Notes under the pieces: model-generated
Database searches by the model: none
The model's input: the letters and a program-made list of their open reading frames with translations, nothing else
What the model was told of the DNA's origin: nothing
Source of the DNA: Clostridiales bacterium GWF2_38_85
Lineage (GTDB): Bacteria > Bacillota > Clostridia > Oscillospirales > CAG-382
DNA length: 64,000 nucleotides
Assembly (NCBI GenBank): GCA_001797275.1
Contig: MGOY01000032.1
Coordinates: 124,001-188,000 of the forward strand
Reading direction: 5' to 3'
Program-made: the position numbers and the translations under genes
Part shown: positions 55,095 to 64,000 of the stretch, one piece after another
Position numbering within the stretch: the stretch's first letter is position 1
Layout: each line of letters begins with the position of its first letter

Positions 55095-55219
55095 TGTTCA
55101 ACATAACTGTTATTGATACAATTTAATTTTTCCACAAGCAATAGAGGAAAAATTAAAAAAGTACAGGTATCGTTAAAAGGTTTGAATTGATGAATGAAAT
55201 GTTCATGATTTCCGGTTAT

Positions 55220-55693
55220 TTATAATATTTGAAGTTGCATATCAGTATATTTGGAGTGCTTATCAATAAATCCTAATTTTTGATATAAAGGCTTCCCCAT
55301 TTCAGTTGCGGATAATTCGAGTTTAGAAATATTATAGTTTTTAGCTTTTTCAATTAATAGCGTCAGCACATGCGTTGCAATTCCTTGATTTCTAAATTCA
55401 GGTTTTGTATAAACATTCAAAATTGTACCATTTTTTCCTGTAATGAAGCTGGGATTTGCAGGCTTAGTTGAAATAGCAAGATAAGCTGTTGAAACAACAC
55501 TCGAGTTTTCTTCGGCAAAAATTGCAACAAAAGAAACCTCAATACTTTCTTGAAAATAACTATATAATTGATTGCTTATTTCAATTATCTCTTTTTCTGA
55601 TAAAGTTCCTCTATCCGCAGTCAAATACTCAAGTCGCAGCTTAACAAGCATCTCTATATCCGCTATGGTTGCTTCTCTATATGTTATGCTCAT
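55220..55693 (-). CDS. GNAT-family N-acetyltransferase
   Basis: 157 aa. Acetyl-CoA site NVYTKPEFRNQGIATHVLTL (Q/R-x-x-G-x-A form) and the C-terminal YQKLGFI typical of GNATs. ATG 55693 (GGGG upstream, MSITYREATIADI...) replaces the track's 55708. Substrate unknown. It lies just downstream of tRNA-Gln on the same strand. Confidence 0.92.
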   Translation of the reverse strand: MSITYREATIADIEMLVKLRLEYLTADRGTLSEKEIIEISNQLYSYFQESIEVSFVAIFAEENSSVVSTAYLAISTKPANPSFITGKNGTILNVYTKPEFRNQGIATHVLTLLIEKAKNYNISKLELSATEMGKPLYQKLGFIDKHSKYTDMQLQIL

Positions 55694-55790
55694 AATAATT
55701 TGCCCCACAAAATATAAATAATTTCATTTACATCAATGGAATAAACTTTCATAACTAATACCAATTTGTATCAATTACGGCAGTCAGTTT

Positions 55791-55864
55791 TGGCTGCGGA
55801 ACTAGGATTTGAACCCAGACAAACAGAGTCAGAGTCTGTCGTGCTACCATTACACAATTCCGCA
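55791..55864 (-). tRNA. trnQ: tRNA-Gln (anticodon CTG)
   Basis: Minus strand: acceptor TGCGGAA/TTCCGCA, D-arm GTGT...GCAC, anticodon stem ACAGA/TCTGT with loop CTCTGAC (anticodon CTG), T-arm CTGGG-TTCAAAT-CCTAG, discriminator G, and encoded CCA. A complete cloverleaf in a single isolated gene. Confidence 0.95.
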
Positions 55865-56190
55865 TCATTTTCAAGTGCTTAAAAAGTATAGCATACACGT
55901 TTTTAAATGTCAAGTGAAAAAATCAATTTTAGCAATTTTAATTTATTTAGATGAAATATTAATACAAACTATATATTGTTAATATTAAATTAAATATATA
56001 TTAATATTTGACTTATAAAATATCTAAAAAGTCATAAATATTCTCATATTTTTTTGTTGATTTTTCAATTCTTCTGTATTATAATCATATTAATATTAGT
56101 TTGTACTGATAAGTGCAGATTCAACTTCTAACTGGTTATTTATCAGACTGGTTGAATTACAAAACAAATTTAACAGGAGGATTTATTTTC
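55865..56190. other. AT-rich gap before the orphan solute-binding gene
   Basis: 326 bases without an ORF of note. It holds the promoter at 56054 and, in the leader, CTGATAA / TTATCAG and TTCAAC / GTTGAA inverted repeats (about 56107-56158). Nothing else recognised. Confidence 0.6.
56054..56082 (+). promoter_or_regulatory. Sigma-A type promoter of the orphan solute-binding gene
   Basis: TTGTTG, 17 bases, TATTAT; leader of about 100 bases with inverted repeats before the ATG. Confidence 0.6.
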
Positions 56191-57696
56191 ATGAGTTTGA
56201 AAAAGTTAAGCATTCTATTGCTCGTAGTTTTATTGCTTTTGCCATTTGCAGCATGTAACCAAGACAATACGAATTCAGGTACAGTTTCACTGACAGATTC
56301 CACAGTTTCAACAGAGTCGACTACATCTGAAAAAGTATTGTTCGAAGGCCTTCCTACCGATACCTATGACGGAAGGGAAGTTAATATTCTTGTCGGTGGC
56401 TTACAACAGGGAGATCGTTACCAATCAAGAGAAATTTTTGGTGATGAGACGATCAACGAGCTTATCAATGATGCGGTTCTTGCACGTAACAGCATTGTCG
56501 AAGAAAAGTTCGATATTAAAATCACCGGTTATGCAACCGGAGCTGGTGAAAGCATCACCACTATGATCAGAGCACTAAACCAAAGCCAGGATGCCACATA
56601 TGACATTCTTGCTCCATTTATGAATGATGCGGCAGTTATGGCAAGTGAAGGTTTCTTCTACAACCTCAAGGAAATCGACAATATGCGTCTTGACGGTGCT
56701 TATTGGGATCAGAGAGCAAACGAAGACCTTGAAATTATGAATAAATTATATTTCACAACTGGTTATATCAGCATTCTTGATAATGAATGTACGCAGTGTA
56801 TGATTTTTAACAAAGATGTTGTTGAAAACTACAGTGTTCCAAATCTGTACGATCTCGTTTTGAACGGCGAATGGACTATCGATAAAATGCTTCAAATAAC
56901 AAGAGACGTTACAGCAGATACCGATGGTGAAGCCGGAATGACATATAAAGATATGTGGGGCTTATATATAAACAGCGGTGAACCTACACATATGTTTATT
57001 GCAGCCGGACAAAGATTTGTTGATAAAGACGGCAATGGAAATCCAATTATAACAATTGATACACCCCAAGCTCAAGCAGTTATAGCTAAACTTGCCGAAG
57101 TAATGGGTGACAGACAATCTTCGATTATAATCGAAGATCTCCAGTCAACAGCTCTTGGTGAAGGATTCGAAGATTGTTATTATCTCGCATCTGAACAGCT
57201 TGCAGCAGGTAAAACTCTTCTCAGAACAATGTGTCTTGTTGACTTACGTGATTTAGCAGACAAGTATTTCGAATATGGTATTTTGCCACTTCCGAAATAT
57301 GACATGAACCAAGATAATTATTACAGCAATGTATCTACCTTCCCGGTACCGGGCTATTGTATTCCGATCCAAGCAGCAGACAAAGATTTCTCAGCATTGG
57401 TTCTTTCCGCTCTTTGCGAAGCTTCCGAGGATACACTCAACACAGCATACTATGATCAGATGTTAAAGAACCGTCGTTTCGTTGATAACGAATCCAAAGA
57501 AATGCTTGATATTATTTTTGAAAATCGTGTTTATGATTTAGGTGTTGTATTCAACTGGTCTGGAATCAGAGATGTAATCAGCACATCTGTTACAAATGGT
57601 CAGAATACATTCGCTTCTACATGGGAAGCAGCTGAAGCCTCTGTTACAAATGCTATGAACACAACAATAGATGCATTTTCATCATTGAATGACTAA
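56191..57696 (+). CDS. Extracellular solute-binding lipoprotein (carbohydrate type), orphan
   Basis: 501 aa: signal peptide with lipobox LPFAAC, Ser/Thr-rich linker, then a family-1-like solute-binding fold; GREVNILVGG, NDAVLARNSIVEEKFDIKI and GLYINSGEPTHMFIAAGQRF are typical of large sugar-binding proteins of gut Clostridia. ATG 56191 has AGGAGG 10 bases upstream. No permease or ATPase gene follows; a terminator does. It probably shares a transporter encoded elsewhere. The relic at 14285 is a relative. Confidence 0.9.
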   Translation: MSLKKLSILLLVVLLLLPFAACNQDNTNSGTVSLTDSTVSTESTTSEKVLFEGLPTDTYDGREVNILVGGLQQGDRYQSREIFGDETINELINDAVLARNSIVEEKFDIKITGYATGAGESITTMIRALNQSQDATYDILAPFMNDAAVMASEGFFYNLKEIDNMRLDGAYWDQRANEDLEIMNKLYFTTGYISILDNECTQCMIFNKDVVENYSVPNLYDLVLNGEWTIDKMLQITRDVTADTDGEAGMTYKDMWGLYINSGEPTHMFIAAGQRFVDKDGNGNPIITIDTPQAQAVIAKLAEVMGDRQSSIIIEDLQSTALGEGFEDCYYLASEQLAAGKTLLRTMCLVDLRDLADKYFEYGILPLPKYDMNQDNYYSNVSTFPVPGYCIPIQAADKDFSALVLSALCEASEDTLNTAYYDQMLKNRRFVDNESKEMLDIIFENRVYDLGVVFNWSGIRDVISTSVTNGQNTFASTWEAAEASVTNAMNTTIDAFSSLND

Positions 57697-57707
57697 GTTT
57701 AATTAGG

Positions 57708-57757
57708 TTATAAATAAGATCAGGATGCCATAAAAAGCATCCTGATCTTATTTATAA
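57708..57757. terminator. Long terminator after the solute-binding gene
   Basis: TTATAAATAAGATCAGGATGC - loop - GCATCCTGATCTTATTTATAA, perfect 21-bp stem between convergent genes. Confidence 0.88.
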
Positions 57758-57764
57758 TATAGTT

Positions 57765-58964
57765 TTAATCATCATCACGGATAATATCTACAAGCACTGC
57801 ATGAAGTACATATCTTTCATGTTCGTCAAGCATATTATTCGTACAGGTTGAGAATGTGAGTATTTTAGTTGATTTGTTGATATACTTTTTATAATTCGAA
57901 GTCCAACCTGCAAATAAACTTTGATCATATATATTTTGAAGAAATTCAACCCATTGCCCATCATTTTCAAACTCGTATTTGATATAATTATTGCCTTTGG
58001 TTGCTTTGTACATCGAGAACGGTTTATAAATATACAATCCATCAGGGTTTATAACTTGTATTTCTGTTGTATTGAAAAGATCCCAGTTAGAATATGGCCA
58101 GAAGAAATCTTCAACAGCGGAGAACATACTGCCGTCAGACATATTATGACCGTATAAAACTATATGTCGGTTGTTTGAGTAGATTTTATCCGTTCTGAAA
58201 TCAGCGAAAATCGAACCATGCTTATTTTCGATACCATCAGGTGTCTTGGTAAGATATTGTTCATTATCGATACCTTGAACAATAAGATAATCGATTCGTG
58301 TACCGGGGATCTTTATCCAACCGATTGTATCTGGATATTTGCCTGTTTGTATTGCATCATTTAGTTTTTTCTTTAAATCCTGATATAAGCTTAATAATTC
58401 TGGTGGCGTGAAATCTATACCATCTACATCAGAACCGATCATCTCGTTAAGAGTCAGCGTTTTTGAATTTTTAATTGATACTTTTGCGGCGGAAAGAGCG
58501 CTTGTCCTATTAAATTCATCTTGAATCTGGTTATATATATTATTTGCTTTTATTGAATCAACATACCAATTTATAATTTTTATCCCTGAGAATATAAAAG
58601 TTCCTACACAAGCAACAAGAACTCCGGCTCTAATATATGTGGCTGCGTTGTTCTTTTTCTTTTTCTTTGGTATCTCAAAATAATCGATTTTATCAGAAGA
58701 GAAATTTTCTAAAGAGCTGAGAAATGATGCTTCTGAAGCGGTTTCAAATTTCGATAATTCATTTTCTGACGTTATTTCATTTTTAGTTTGGAAATCATTC
58801 TTTATCGGAAAAATGTTTTTCGTATTATCGGATTGTTTATCTTCAATCATTTCCAGAGTTATTAAATTATTACATTTCTCTTCTTCTGATATACAGTCTT
58901 CGATTAGAAATATTTCATCAGATTCGTTTTGGTGCTTTTTTTTGTTTCTAAGATTTTTTAACAT
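57765..58964 (-). CDS. Class B sortase (second of tandem pair)
   Basis: Cysteine transpeptidase that attaches surface proteins. Cytoplasmic N-terminal tail of about 120 residues containing IFLIED and ending in KKKKK, one TM helix, then the sortase barrel: His in LYGHNMSDGSMFS, Cys 374 in FSTCTNN, Arg in ERYVLHAVLV. 399 aa from ATG 58964 (GGAG 5 bases upstream). SrtB-type helix insertions are present. Lies 42 bases downstream of its paralogue and likely in the same transcript. Confidence 0.93.
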   Translation of the reverse strand: MLKNLRNKKKHQNESDEIFLIEDCISEEEKCNNLITLEMIEDKQSDNTKNIFPIKNDFQTKNEITSENELSKFETASEASFLSSLENFSSDKIDYFEIPKKKKKNNAATYIRAGVLVACVGTFIFSGIKIINWYVDSIKANNIYNQIQDEFNRTSALSAAKVSIKNSKTLTLNEMIGSDVDGIDFTPPELLSLYQDLKKKLNDAIQTGKYPDTIGWIKIPGTRIDYLIVQGIDNEQYLTKTPDGIENKHGSIFADFRTDKIYSNNRHIVLYGHNMSDGSMFSAVEDFFWPYSNWDLFNTTEIQVINPDGLYIYKPFSMYKATKGNNYIKYEFENDGQWVEFLQNIYDQSLFAGWTSNYKKYINKSTKILTFSTCTNNMLDEHERYVLHAVLVDIIRDDD

Positions 58965-59006
58965 AAAAGCTCCGTTTCTCTTGTTTTGCAAGGAAATAAA
59001 TTCGAA

Positions 59007-60116
59007 TTAATTCAACAGTATTATATTTGTCAGTATAGCATGAAGGACAAATCTTTGCTGTGAATAATTTGCACTGTAATTTGTACAGGTAGACAAAGTT
59101 ATAAGGTGTGTATCTGCTTTTATATAACTACTCATATCTTTTTTCCCATAATATACCCCTTTATCATATATAGCTATAAGAAAGTTGATCCATTCATTCT
59201 CACTTGCAAAATCTTGTTTTACATAATTATCAAATTTTGTTGTTGCATATATTGAAAAAGGTTCGTAAATGTATATTGCATCAAGTGTATATATTCGTAC
59301 TGTAGATTCATTATATAATTTCCATGCTCGATCGTCATGATTAAAAAAATCTTTGAGAGAGCCGAACATAGTTCTGTCAGTCATATTATGACCATACAGA
59401 ACGAGATGCTTAACATTATCTATATCTTTGCTACATCTATAATCAGCAAAAATTGCTCCACTTTTAGTGTTTTCTCTGCCACCATAGGTTTTTGATAAGT
59501 ACTCTGAATTGTTATCTGTTTGAACAACAGGGTAATCAACATTCGTATTTGAAATTTGAACCCAACTATAAAAATCATCGTTTAATTCTGAAATAGTAAC
59601 AAGATTCTGTCGGATATTATTAAGATTTTCAATATCATCAAGAGCATAATCTATATCACATTCAGAAATATCAAGAAGCTCGCCAAGATTTCTTGAAGTA
59701 GTTTGATTTCCATCTTTTCCACGGTTTAATATACTAAGAATACTTTCATATTCTTTCTTTGCAGCAAACGAATCAATACCCCAGTCAATAAGCATTATAA
59801 TCGAATATGCAAATACAGCCATAAAAATAATAAAAAACAAAAACCAAACCATTCCGAATCGTTTTTTCTTTTTCTTTGGAAGTCGTTTAAAATCTTCTTT
59901 TGAAAAATGTTTATTAAAGTTATTTGATTTATTATTACTTTTTATATCATCTCTTTTTTTGGTGTTATTATGAGTATGCTGATGGGTGTCTTTTTTATCA
60001 CGAATAATTTCGATGCCATTGTTATCGGTTACCATATCTTCTATTAAAAAAACACGATGTCCGGTCGTTGTATTATAATTCTTATGTTTATTTTGGTTTG
60101 CTTTTTTCTTTAACAT
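59007..60116 (-). CDS. Class B sortase (first of tandem pair)
   Basis: Paralogue of the next gene: N-terminal tail with VFLIED, an Asn/Lys-rich stretch and PKKKKK before the TM, then sortase motifs LYGHNMTDRTMFG, Cys 344 in LSTCTNY, and Arg in QQRFVLHAIL. 369 aa. The catalytic domains are similar throughout but the tails share only the short motif and the basic patch. No adjacent surface substrate with a classical sorting signal was found. Confidence 0.93.
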   Translation of the reverse strand: MLKKKANQNKHKNYNTTTGHRVFLIEDMVTDNNGIEIIRDKKDTHQHTHNNTKKRDDIKSNNKSNNFNKHFSKEDFKRLPKKKKKRFGMVWFLFFIIFMAVFAYSIIMLIDWGIDSFAAKKEYESILSILNRGKDGNQTTSRNLGELLDISECDIDYALDDIENLNNIRQNLVTISELNDDFYSWVQISNTNVDYPVVQTDNNSEYLSKTYGGRENTKSGAIFADYRCSKDIDNVKHLVLYGHNMTDRTMFGSLKDFFNHDDRAWKLYNESTVRIYTLDAIYIYEPFSIYATTKFDNYVKQDFASENEWINFLIAIYDKGVYYGKKDMSSYIKADTHLITLSTCTNYSANYSQQRFVLHAILTNIILLN

Positions 60117-60182
60117 TTCTTTTGCTCTTCCGTTGAGTGTAATAAATTTTTAAGTATTATTTTGAAATAACAGTATATATGC

Positions 60183-60211
60183 ATTATACAAAAATTAATT
60201 AAAAATATCAA
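60183..60211 (-). promoter_or_regulatory. Sigma-A type promoter of the sortase pair
   Basis: Minus strand: TTGATA, 17 bases, TATAAT, about 65 bases before the first sortase ATG. Confidence 0.75.
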
Positions 60212-60269
60212 CAAAAATGTGAAAAGTTTCAAAAGTTGTTACATTTATAATTTAATTTTCAAAATTGGG

Positions 60270-60297
60270 TTGACTTTTATAGAAAATCGTATAAAAT
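60270..60297 (+). promoter_or_regulatory. Sigma-A type promoter of tig
   Basis: TTGACT, 16 bases, TAAAAT, 54 bases before the ATG. Confidence 0.7.
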
Positions 60298-60351
60298 AAA
60301 ATAGATTGGATTAATGTCCGCAATATTCTAAGAAAGTATGGTATTAATAAT

Positions 60352-61635
60352 ATGAGCTTAAAAGCAGTAAACAATTTAGAAACAAATAAATATGAACTTG
60401 AAATTGTTATCCCAAAAAAAGATTTTGATGATGCAATTCAAAAGGCATATCAAAAGAATGTTGATAAAATCAATGTTCCCGGATTCCGTAAAGGAAAAGC
60501 TCCAAAAGGTATAATTGAAAAAATGTACGGAGCATCAGTTTTCTATGATGATGCTATTGATATAGTTCTTCCCACACTTTATAAAGATGCTCTTGATGAA
60601 TCTAAGTTAGAAGCAGTTGCAAGACCTGAAATAGAAGTAGCAAACATCGACGAAGACGGCGTTGTTGTCAAAGCAACAATATTTACGAAGCCTGTTCCCA
60701 CCGTCGGTGAATATAATGGTCTGAAAGTTTCAAAGAAAGCTGTAAATGTTGAAAACAGCGAAATCGATGCTGAAATAAATGTTACTCGTGAACGCAATGG
60801 CCGCATGCTTACAGCTGAAGGTCGTTCAGCTGTAATGAACGACACTGTAGTATTTGATTTTGAAGGATTTGTCGACGGTAAAACCTTCGAAGGTGGAAAA
60901 TCCGAAAACTTCTCACTTGTTTTAGGTTCAGGTCAATTTATTCCTGGATTCGAAGAACAAATGGTTGGACATAATGTTGGTGAAGAATTTGATGTCAATA
61001 TATCATTCCCTGAAGATTATCATGTTGAAAACCTTAAAGGTCAGCCTGCTGTATTCAAAATAAAACTTCATGAGGTTAAGAAATTTGAACTTCCGGAACT
61101 CGATGATGATTTTGCAAAAGATGTATCGGAATTCGATACCTTTGTTGAATACAGAGACAGTATCAAGGCTAAGATAACAGATAGAAAAGAGAAGGCTGCT
61201 GATTCTGAACTTGAGACAATGATTGAAGATGCAATAGTTGCCATCACTGAAGTTGACGTTCCCAATGTTATGATAGAAGATGAGGTTGAACACTACATAA
61301 GTGATTATGATCAAAGGTTAAAAATGCAGGGCGGTTCGCTTGATATGTATTTTAAGTATACAGGTATGAACTTGGATCAGCTAAAAGAACAATTTAAACC
61401 CCGCGCTGAAAGAGCAATAAAATGCCGTCTGGCTCTTGAAAAAATTGCAGAAACCGAGAAGTTTGTAGTAACAGACGATATGTTTGAAGTTGAATACAAG
61501 AAGATTGCAGATTCATATGGTATTGATGTCGATACAGTAAAAAAATCTGTAACCGATGAAATGCTTGTCGGGGATATTAAAACAAGAATGGCATTTGACA
61601 AAGTCAAAGAAGCTGCTGAAATCACAGTTGAATAG
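60352..61635 (+). CDS. tig: Trigger factor
   Basis: Ribosome-associated chaperone and prolyl isomerase. Ribosome-docking signature [19 protein letters not shown] at about residue 42, PPIase domain with [19 protein letters not shown], then the helical C-terminal domain. 427 aa, normal. Heads tig-clpP-clpX, the conserved protein quality-control order of Firmicutes. Confidence 0.97.
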   Translation: MSLKAVNNLETNKYELEIVIPKKDFDDAIQKAYQKNVDKINVPGFRKGKAPKGIIEKMYGASVFYDDAIDIVLPTLYKDALDESKLEAVARPEIEVANIDEDGVVVKATIFTKPVPTVGEYNGLKVSKKAVNVENSEIDAEINVTRERNGRMLTAEGRSAVMNDTVVFDFEGFVDGKTFEGGKSENFSLVLGSGQFIPGFEEQMVGHNVGEEFDVNISFPEDYHVENLKGQPAVFKIKLHEVKKFELPELDDDFAKDVSEFDTFVEYRDSIKAKITDRKEKAADSELETMIEDAIVAITEVDVPNVMIEDEVEHYISDYDQRLKMQGGSLDMYFKYTGMNLDQLKEQFKPRAERAIKCRLALEKIAETEKFVVTDDMFEVEYKKIADSYGIDVDTVKKSVTDEMLVGDIKTRMAFDKVKEAAEITVE

Positions 61636-61650
61636 TTGATATTTTAATGC

Positions 61651-61680
61651 AAATGAATAGTAAAAGCTATTCATTTGTTC
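61651..61680 (+). terminator. Hairpin between tig and clpP
   Basis: AAATGAATAG - TAAAAG - CTATTCATTT, perfect 10-bp stem followed by GTTC rather than a T-run; possible attenuator or processing site. Confidence 0.45.
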
Positions 61681-61706
61681 AGTTTAACTCAGAAAGGAGT
61701 TTTATT

Positions 61707-62291
61707 ATGTCATTAGTCCCAATGGTTATCGAGCAGACGAGCAGAGGTGAGCGTTCATACGATATTTTTTCACGTTTATTAAACGACAGAATCGTTTTTC
61801 TCGGTGATGAAGTCAATGATACAACAGCATCACTTGTGGTCGCTCAATTATTGTATCTTGAAGCACAGGACCCTCAAAAAGATATTTATTTATACATTAA
61901 CAGCCCAGGCGGTTCAATCACATCCGGTATGGCTATTTATGATACAATGAATTTTATTAAGTGTGATGTTTCGACTATGTGTGTCGGCATTGCTGCAAGT
62001 ATGGGTGCATTCTTACTTACAGCAGGTACAAAAGGGAAGAGATTCGCTCTTCCAAACAGCGAAATAATGATTCATCAGCCCTCAGCAGGCACACAAGGTC
62101 AAGTTACAGATATGAAAATTCATTTGGACAGATTTGTAAGAATACGTTCGAAGTTGAATGAGATGTTATCTCAAATGACCGGTCAGCCACTTGAAGTTAT
62201 AGAAAGAGATACTGAACGTGATAATTTTATGACTGCTGAAGAAGCATTGAAATATGGTCTTATCGATAAAATCAGCGATAAGAGAATTTAA
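61707..62291 (+). CDS. clpP: ATP-dependent Clp protease proteolytic subunit
   Basis: Ser-His-Asp peptidase of the Clp machine: Ser in [14 protein letters not shown], His in IMIHQPSAG, Asp in [17 protein letters not shown]. 194 aa from ATG 61707, preceded by AAAGGAG; the track start 61647 adds 20 residues that include the inter-gene hairpin. N-terminal [17 protein letters not shown] is canonical. ClpX follows after 14 bases. Confidence 0.98.
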   Translation: MSLVPMVIEQTSRGERSYDIFSRLLNDRIVFLGDEVNDTTASLVVAQLLYLEAQDPQKDIYLYINSPGGSITSGMAIYDTMNFIKCDVSTMCVGIAASMGAFLLTAGTKGKRFALPNSEIMIHQPSAGTQGQVTDMKIHLDRFVRIRSKLNEMLSQMTGQPLEVIERDTERDNFMTAEEALKYGLIDKISDKRI

Positions 62292-62305
62292 ACGAGGAAA
62301 ATCAT

Positions 62306-63586
62306 ATGCCCAAAAAGGAAATCAAAGGTTGTTCATTTTGCGGCAGGCCAAAAAATGAAATAACCGGTTATATATCTGGTATTGGTGATGCGGTAATTTG
62401 CAGTGACTGCATTCAAATAATGACACAAATGCTTAATGAAGGTCCTGCAAAAAATGATATATTGCAAACATCAGCAAAAGGATTATCCTTAACTACTTTA
62501 CCGAAACCTATTGAAATTAAACAAATTCTTGATCTACATGTAATAGGTCAGGATGAAGCAAAGGTTGTTTTATCTGTTGCCGTATATAATCATTATAAAA
62601 GAATATTAAGCATTGAAGCAGATAAGAAGAGTAAATCAAAAGTTAAAGATGAAAATGATGTTGAATTGAGAAAAAGCAACGTTCTTCTTCTCGGTCCGAC
62701 AGGTGTCGGTAAAACACTGTTAGCTGAAACACTTGCAAAGCTTCTTGATGTCCCTTTTGCAATTGCAGATGCAACAACCTTAACTGAAGCAGGTTATGTC
62801 GGTGAGGATGTGGAAAACATATTACTCAAACTTATCCAAGCGGCAGATTATAATGTTGCAAAAGCCGAACGCGGAATTATATATATTGATGAAATCGATA
62901 AAATTTCAAGACGCAGTGAGAATAGATCAATAACTCGTGATGTTTCCGGTGAAGGTGTTCAGCAGGCATTATTAAAAATAATAGAAGGTACAGTTTCCAA
63001 TGTACCTCCGAATGGTGGAAGAAAGCATCCGCAGCAAGATTTTATTGAAATTGATACTCGGAATATTCTGTTTATCTGCGGTGGCGCATTTGATGGTATC
63101 ACCGAAATAATTGATAAAAGGCTTGGTGGCTCCACGATTGGTTTTAGCGGTGAAATTAAACGATTTGATGATGATCGCAATAAAGACATTACTCCTCATG
63201 ATCTCGTCAAATATGGCTTGATTCCTGAGCTTGTAGGACGTTTGCCGGTTGTTGTTTCGTTATCTGAATTGAACAAAGATGCGTTTGTCCGAATCTTATC
63301 GGAACCGAAGAGTGCACTCATAAAACAATACCAGAAGTTGTTTGAACTTGACAATGTTAAGCTTGAATTTACAAAGGCTGCGCTTGAAGCTATTGCTGAT
63401 AAAACCATTGAGTTAAAGACCGGAGCAAGAGGGCTGAGAACAATCATGGAAAAAATTATGACAAATTTGATGTTTTCAACACCTTCAGATTCAATCAAGT
63501 CAGTAAAAATAGATGAAGATACTGTAATTAATGGTACAGAACCAACAATAATCAAAAAACCAAAGAAAAAGGCAGCTTCAAATTAA
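62306..63586 (+). CDS. clpX: ATP-dependent Clp protease ATP-binding subunit ClpX
   Basis: AAA+ unfoldase for ClpP. N-terminal zinc domain ([16 protein letters not shown] and ICSDC), Walker [15 protein letters not shown], pore loop GYVGEDVE, Walker [13 protein letters not shown], sensor and arginine-finger regions present. The ClpP-docking loop appears as IGFSGEIK. 426 aa, normal. Confidence 0.98.
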   Translation: MPKKEIKGCSFCGRPKNEITGYISGIGDAVICSDCIQIMTQMLNEGPAKNDILQTSAKGLSLTTLPKPIEIKQILDLHVIGQDEAKVVLSVAVYNHYKRILSIEADKKSKSKVKDENDVELRKSNVLLLGPTGVGKTLLAETLAKLLDVPFAIADATTLTEAGYVGEDVENILLKLIQAADYNVAKAERGIIYIDEIDKISRRSENRSITRDVSGEGVQQALLKIIEGTVSNVPPNGGRKHPQQDFIEIDTRNILFICGGAFDGITEIIDKRLGGSTIGFSGEIKRFDDDRNKDITPHDLVKYGLIPELVGRLPVVVSLSELNKDAFVRILSEPKSALIKQYQKLFELDNVKLEFTKAALEAIADKTIELKTGARGLRTIMEKIMTNLMFSTPSDSIKSVKIDEDTVINGTEPTIIKKPKKKAASN

Positions 63587-63597
63587 GCTGCCTTTTT
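63566..63597 (+). terminator. Terminator of tig-clpP-clpX
   Basis: AAAAAGGCAGCTT - CAAATT - AAGCTGCCTTTTT; the clpX stop codon lies within it. Confidence 0.9.
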
Positions 63598-63626
63598 AAC
63601 ACTATATCTGAGAGGCTTTTATACGA

Positions 63627-64000
63627 ATGATAAAAAATCTGTCTCTATATATACATATACCGTTTTGTAAAAATCGCTGCCATTATTGCGATTTTTACTC
63701 AAATACAGATTGCAGCAATGAATTGCAATCAAAGTATACAAAAGCTTTGATTACTTCAATGAATGTACCCATAGATAAAATGGAATACAGCATTGATACA
63801 GTCTATTTTGGCGGTGGTACTCCGACGATGCTAGATGCTGAGAATCTTGTGAAGATCATAAAGAAGATTCAATCATCATTTAATTTATCAGATGATTGCG
63901 AGATAACCGTCGAAACAAATCCGAACAGTGCAAAAGAAAACGAATTAAAAATACTCAAGGATAACGGGGTAAACAGAATTAGTATTGGTCTTCAAAGCCT
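63627..64000 (+). CDS. hemW: HemW-like radical SAM protein, 3' partial
   Basis: Start MIKNLSLYIHIPFCKNRCHY contains the CxxxCxxC radical-SAM cluster in the HemW form (FCKNRCHYCDFYS), followed by VYFGGGTPTMLD and VETNPNS. HemW is a heme chaperone, formerly annotated as oxygen-independent coproporphyrinogen oxidase. The frame stays open to the window end (about 124 residues visible). GAGAGG precedes the ATG. Confidence 0.92.
   Translation, partial: MIKNLSLYIHIPFCKNRCHYCDFYSNTDCSNELQSKYTKALITSMNVPIDKMEYSIDTVYFGGGTPTMLDAENLVKIIKKIQSSFNLSDDCEITVETNPNSAKENELKILKDNGVNRISIGLQS

Noticed and set aside
54961-55219. Small gene between the GDPD and GNAT genes
   Set aside because: No ORF with a ribosome site; only a minus-strand terminator was recognised.
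1-64000. Prophage, insertion sequence or integrated element
   Set aside because: No integrase, transposase, phage structural or conjugation gene is visible; only small palindromic repeats.

Overview
The window looks like chromosome from an anaerobic, endospore-forming, low-GC Gram-positive bacterium of the class Clostridia, probably an Oscillospirales/Ruminococcaceae-type genome. The reasons are: sporulation genes (yunB, spoIVA, a YlmC/YmxH-type gene and a BclB-like exosporium domain), ferredoxin-linked indolepyruvate oxidoreductase, HPr kinase, class B sortases, TTG/GTG starts, strong Shine-Dalgarno sites and AT-rich sigma-A type promoters. I see no rRNA, phage, transposase or CRISPR array. 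One tRNA gene, tRNA-Gln(CTG), is present. These are readings of sequence motifs; no database search was run.

Layout. 1-3265: 3' part of a DHHW-type secreted protein, a TrmH-family methyltransferase, yunB and a small membrane-anchored protein. 3330-8919: an aryl-acid operon, paaK - iorA - iorB - paaK - ACT protein, with a near-consensus promoter and a clear terminator. 8934-14189: spoIVA with a coupled ylmC-like gene (minus strand), then nadE and pfkA. 14200-20940: a decayed solute-binding lipoprotein, then a minus-strand run of FAD oxidoreductase (GlpA-like), FAD/NAD oxidoreductase, DUF1667, acyl-CoA ligase and a GDSL lipoprotein. 20941-22688: UPF0210 with its ACT partner. 22948-26776: nnr - lipoprotein - alr - ndoA, resembling the Bacillus order but without the antitoxin ndoAI. 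27028-29506: MATE and EamA transporters. 29623-36024: a glycan locus (GHL10-type hydrolase, acyltransferase-like protein, large GH20 hexosaminidase). 36239-46335: YhhN-type protein, DUF2812, iscS-iscU-mnmA, hprK-glucokinase, lon, engB and an RluA synthase. 46552-57696: large GDPD protein, BclB-like protein, an NMT1-type ABC operon, rpmE, hflX, a second GDPD, a GNAT, tRNA-Gln and an orphan sugar-type solute-binding lipoprotein. 57765-60116: two tandem class B sortases. 60352-64000: tig - clpP - clpX and the start of hemW.

Most genes are housekeeping. The least expected structure lies between genes. Two roughly 100-base elements, before pfkA (12980-13082) and between UPF0210 and the GlpA-like gene (20824-20922), share sequence and the same nested-hairpin shape. 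Three adjacent base pairs of their inner stems differ in a compensatory way. A second family of GTAGGG-bounded palindromes flanks the MATE gene on both sides. Other points are the ndoA toxin lacking its usual antitoxin gene but preceded by inverted repeats, a BclB domain with no collagen repeat, and two sortases sharing a cytoplasmic FLIED motif.
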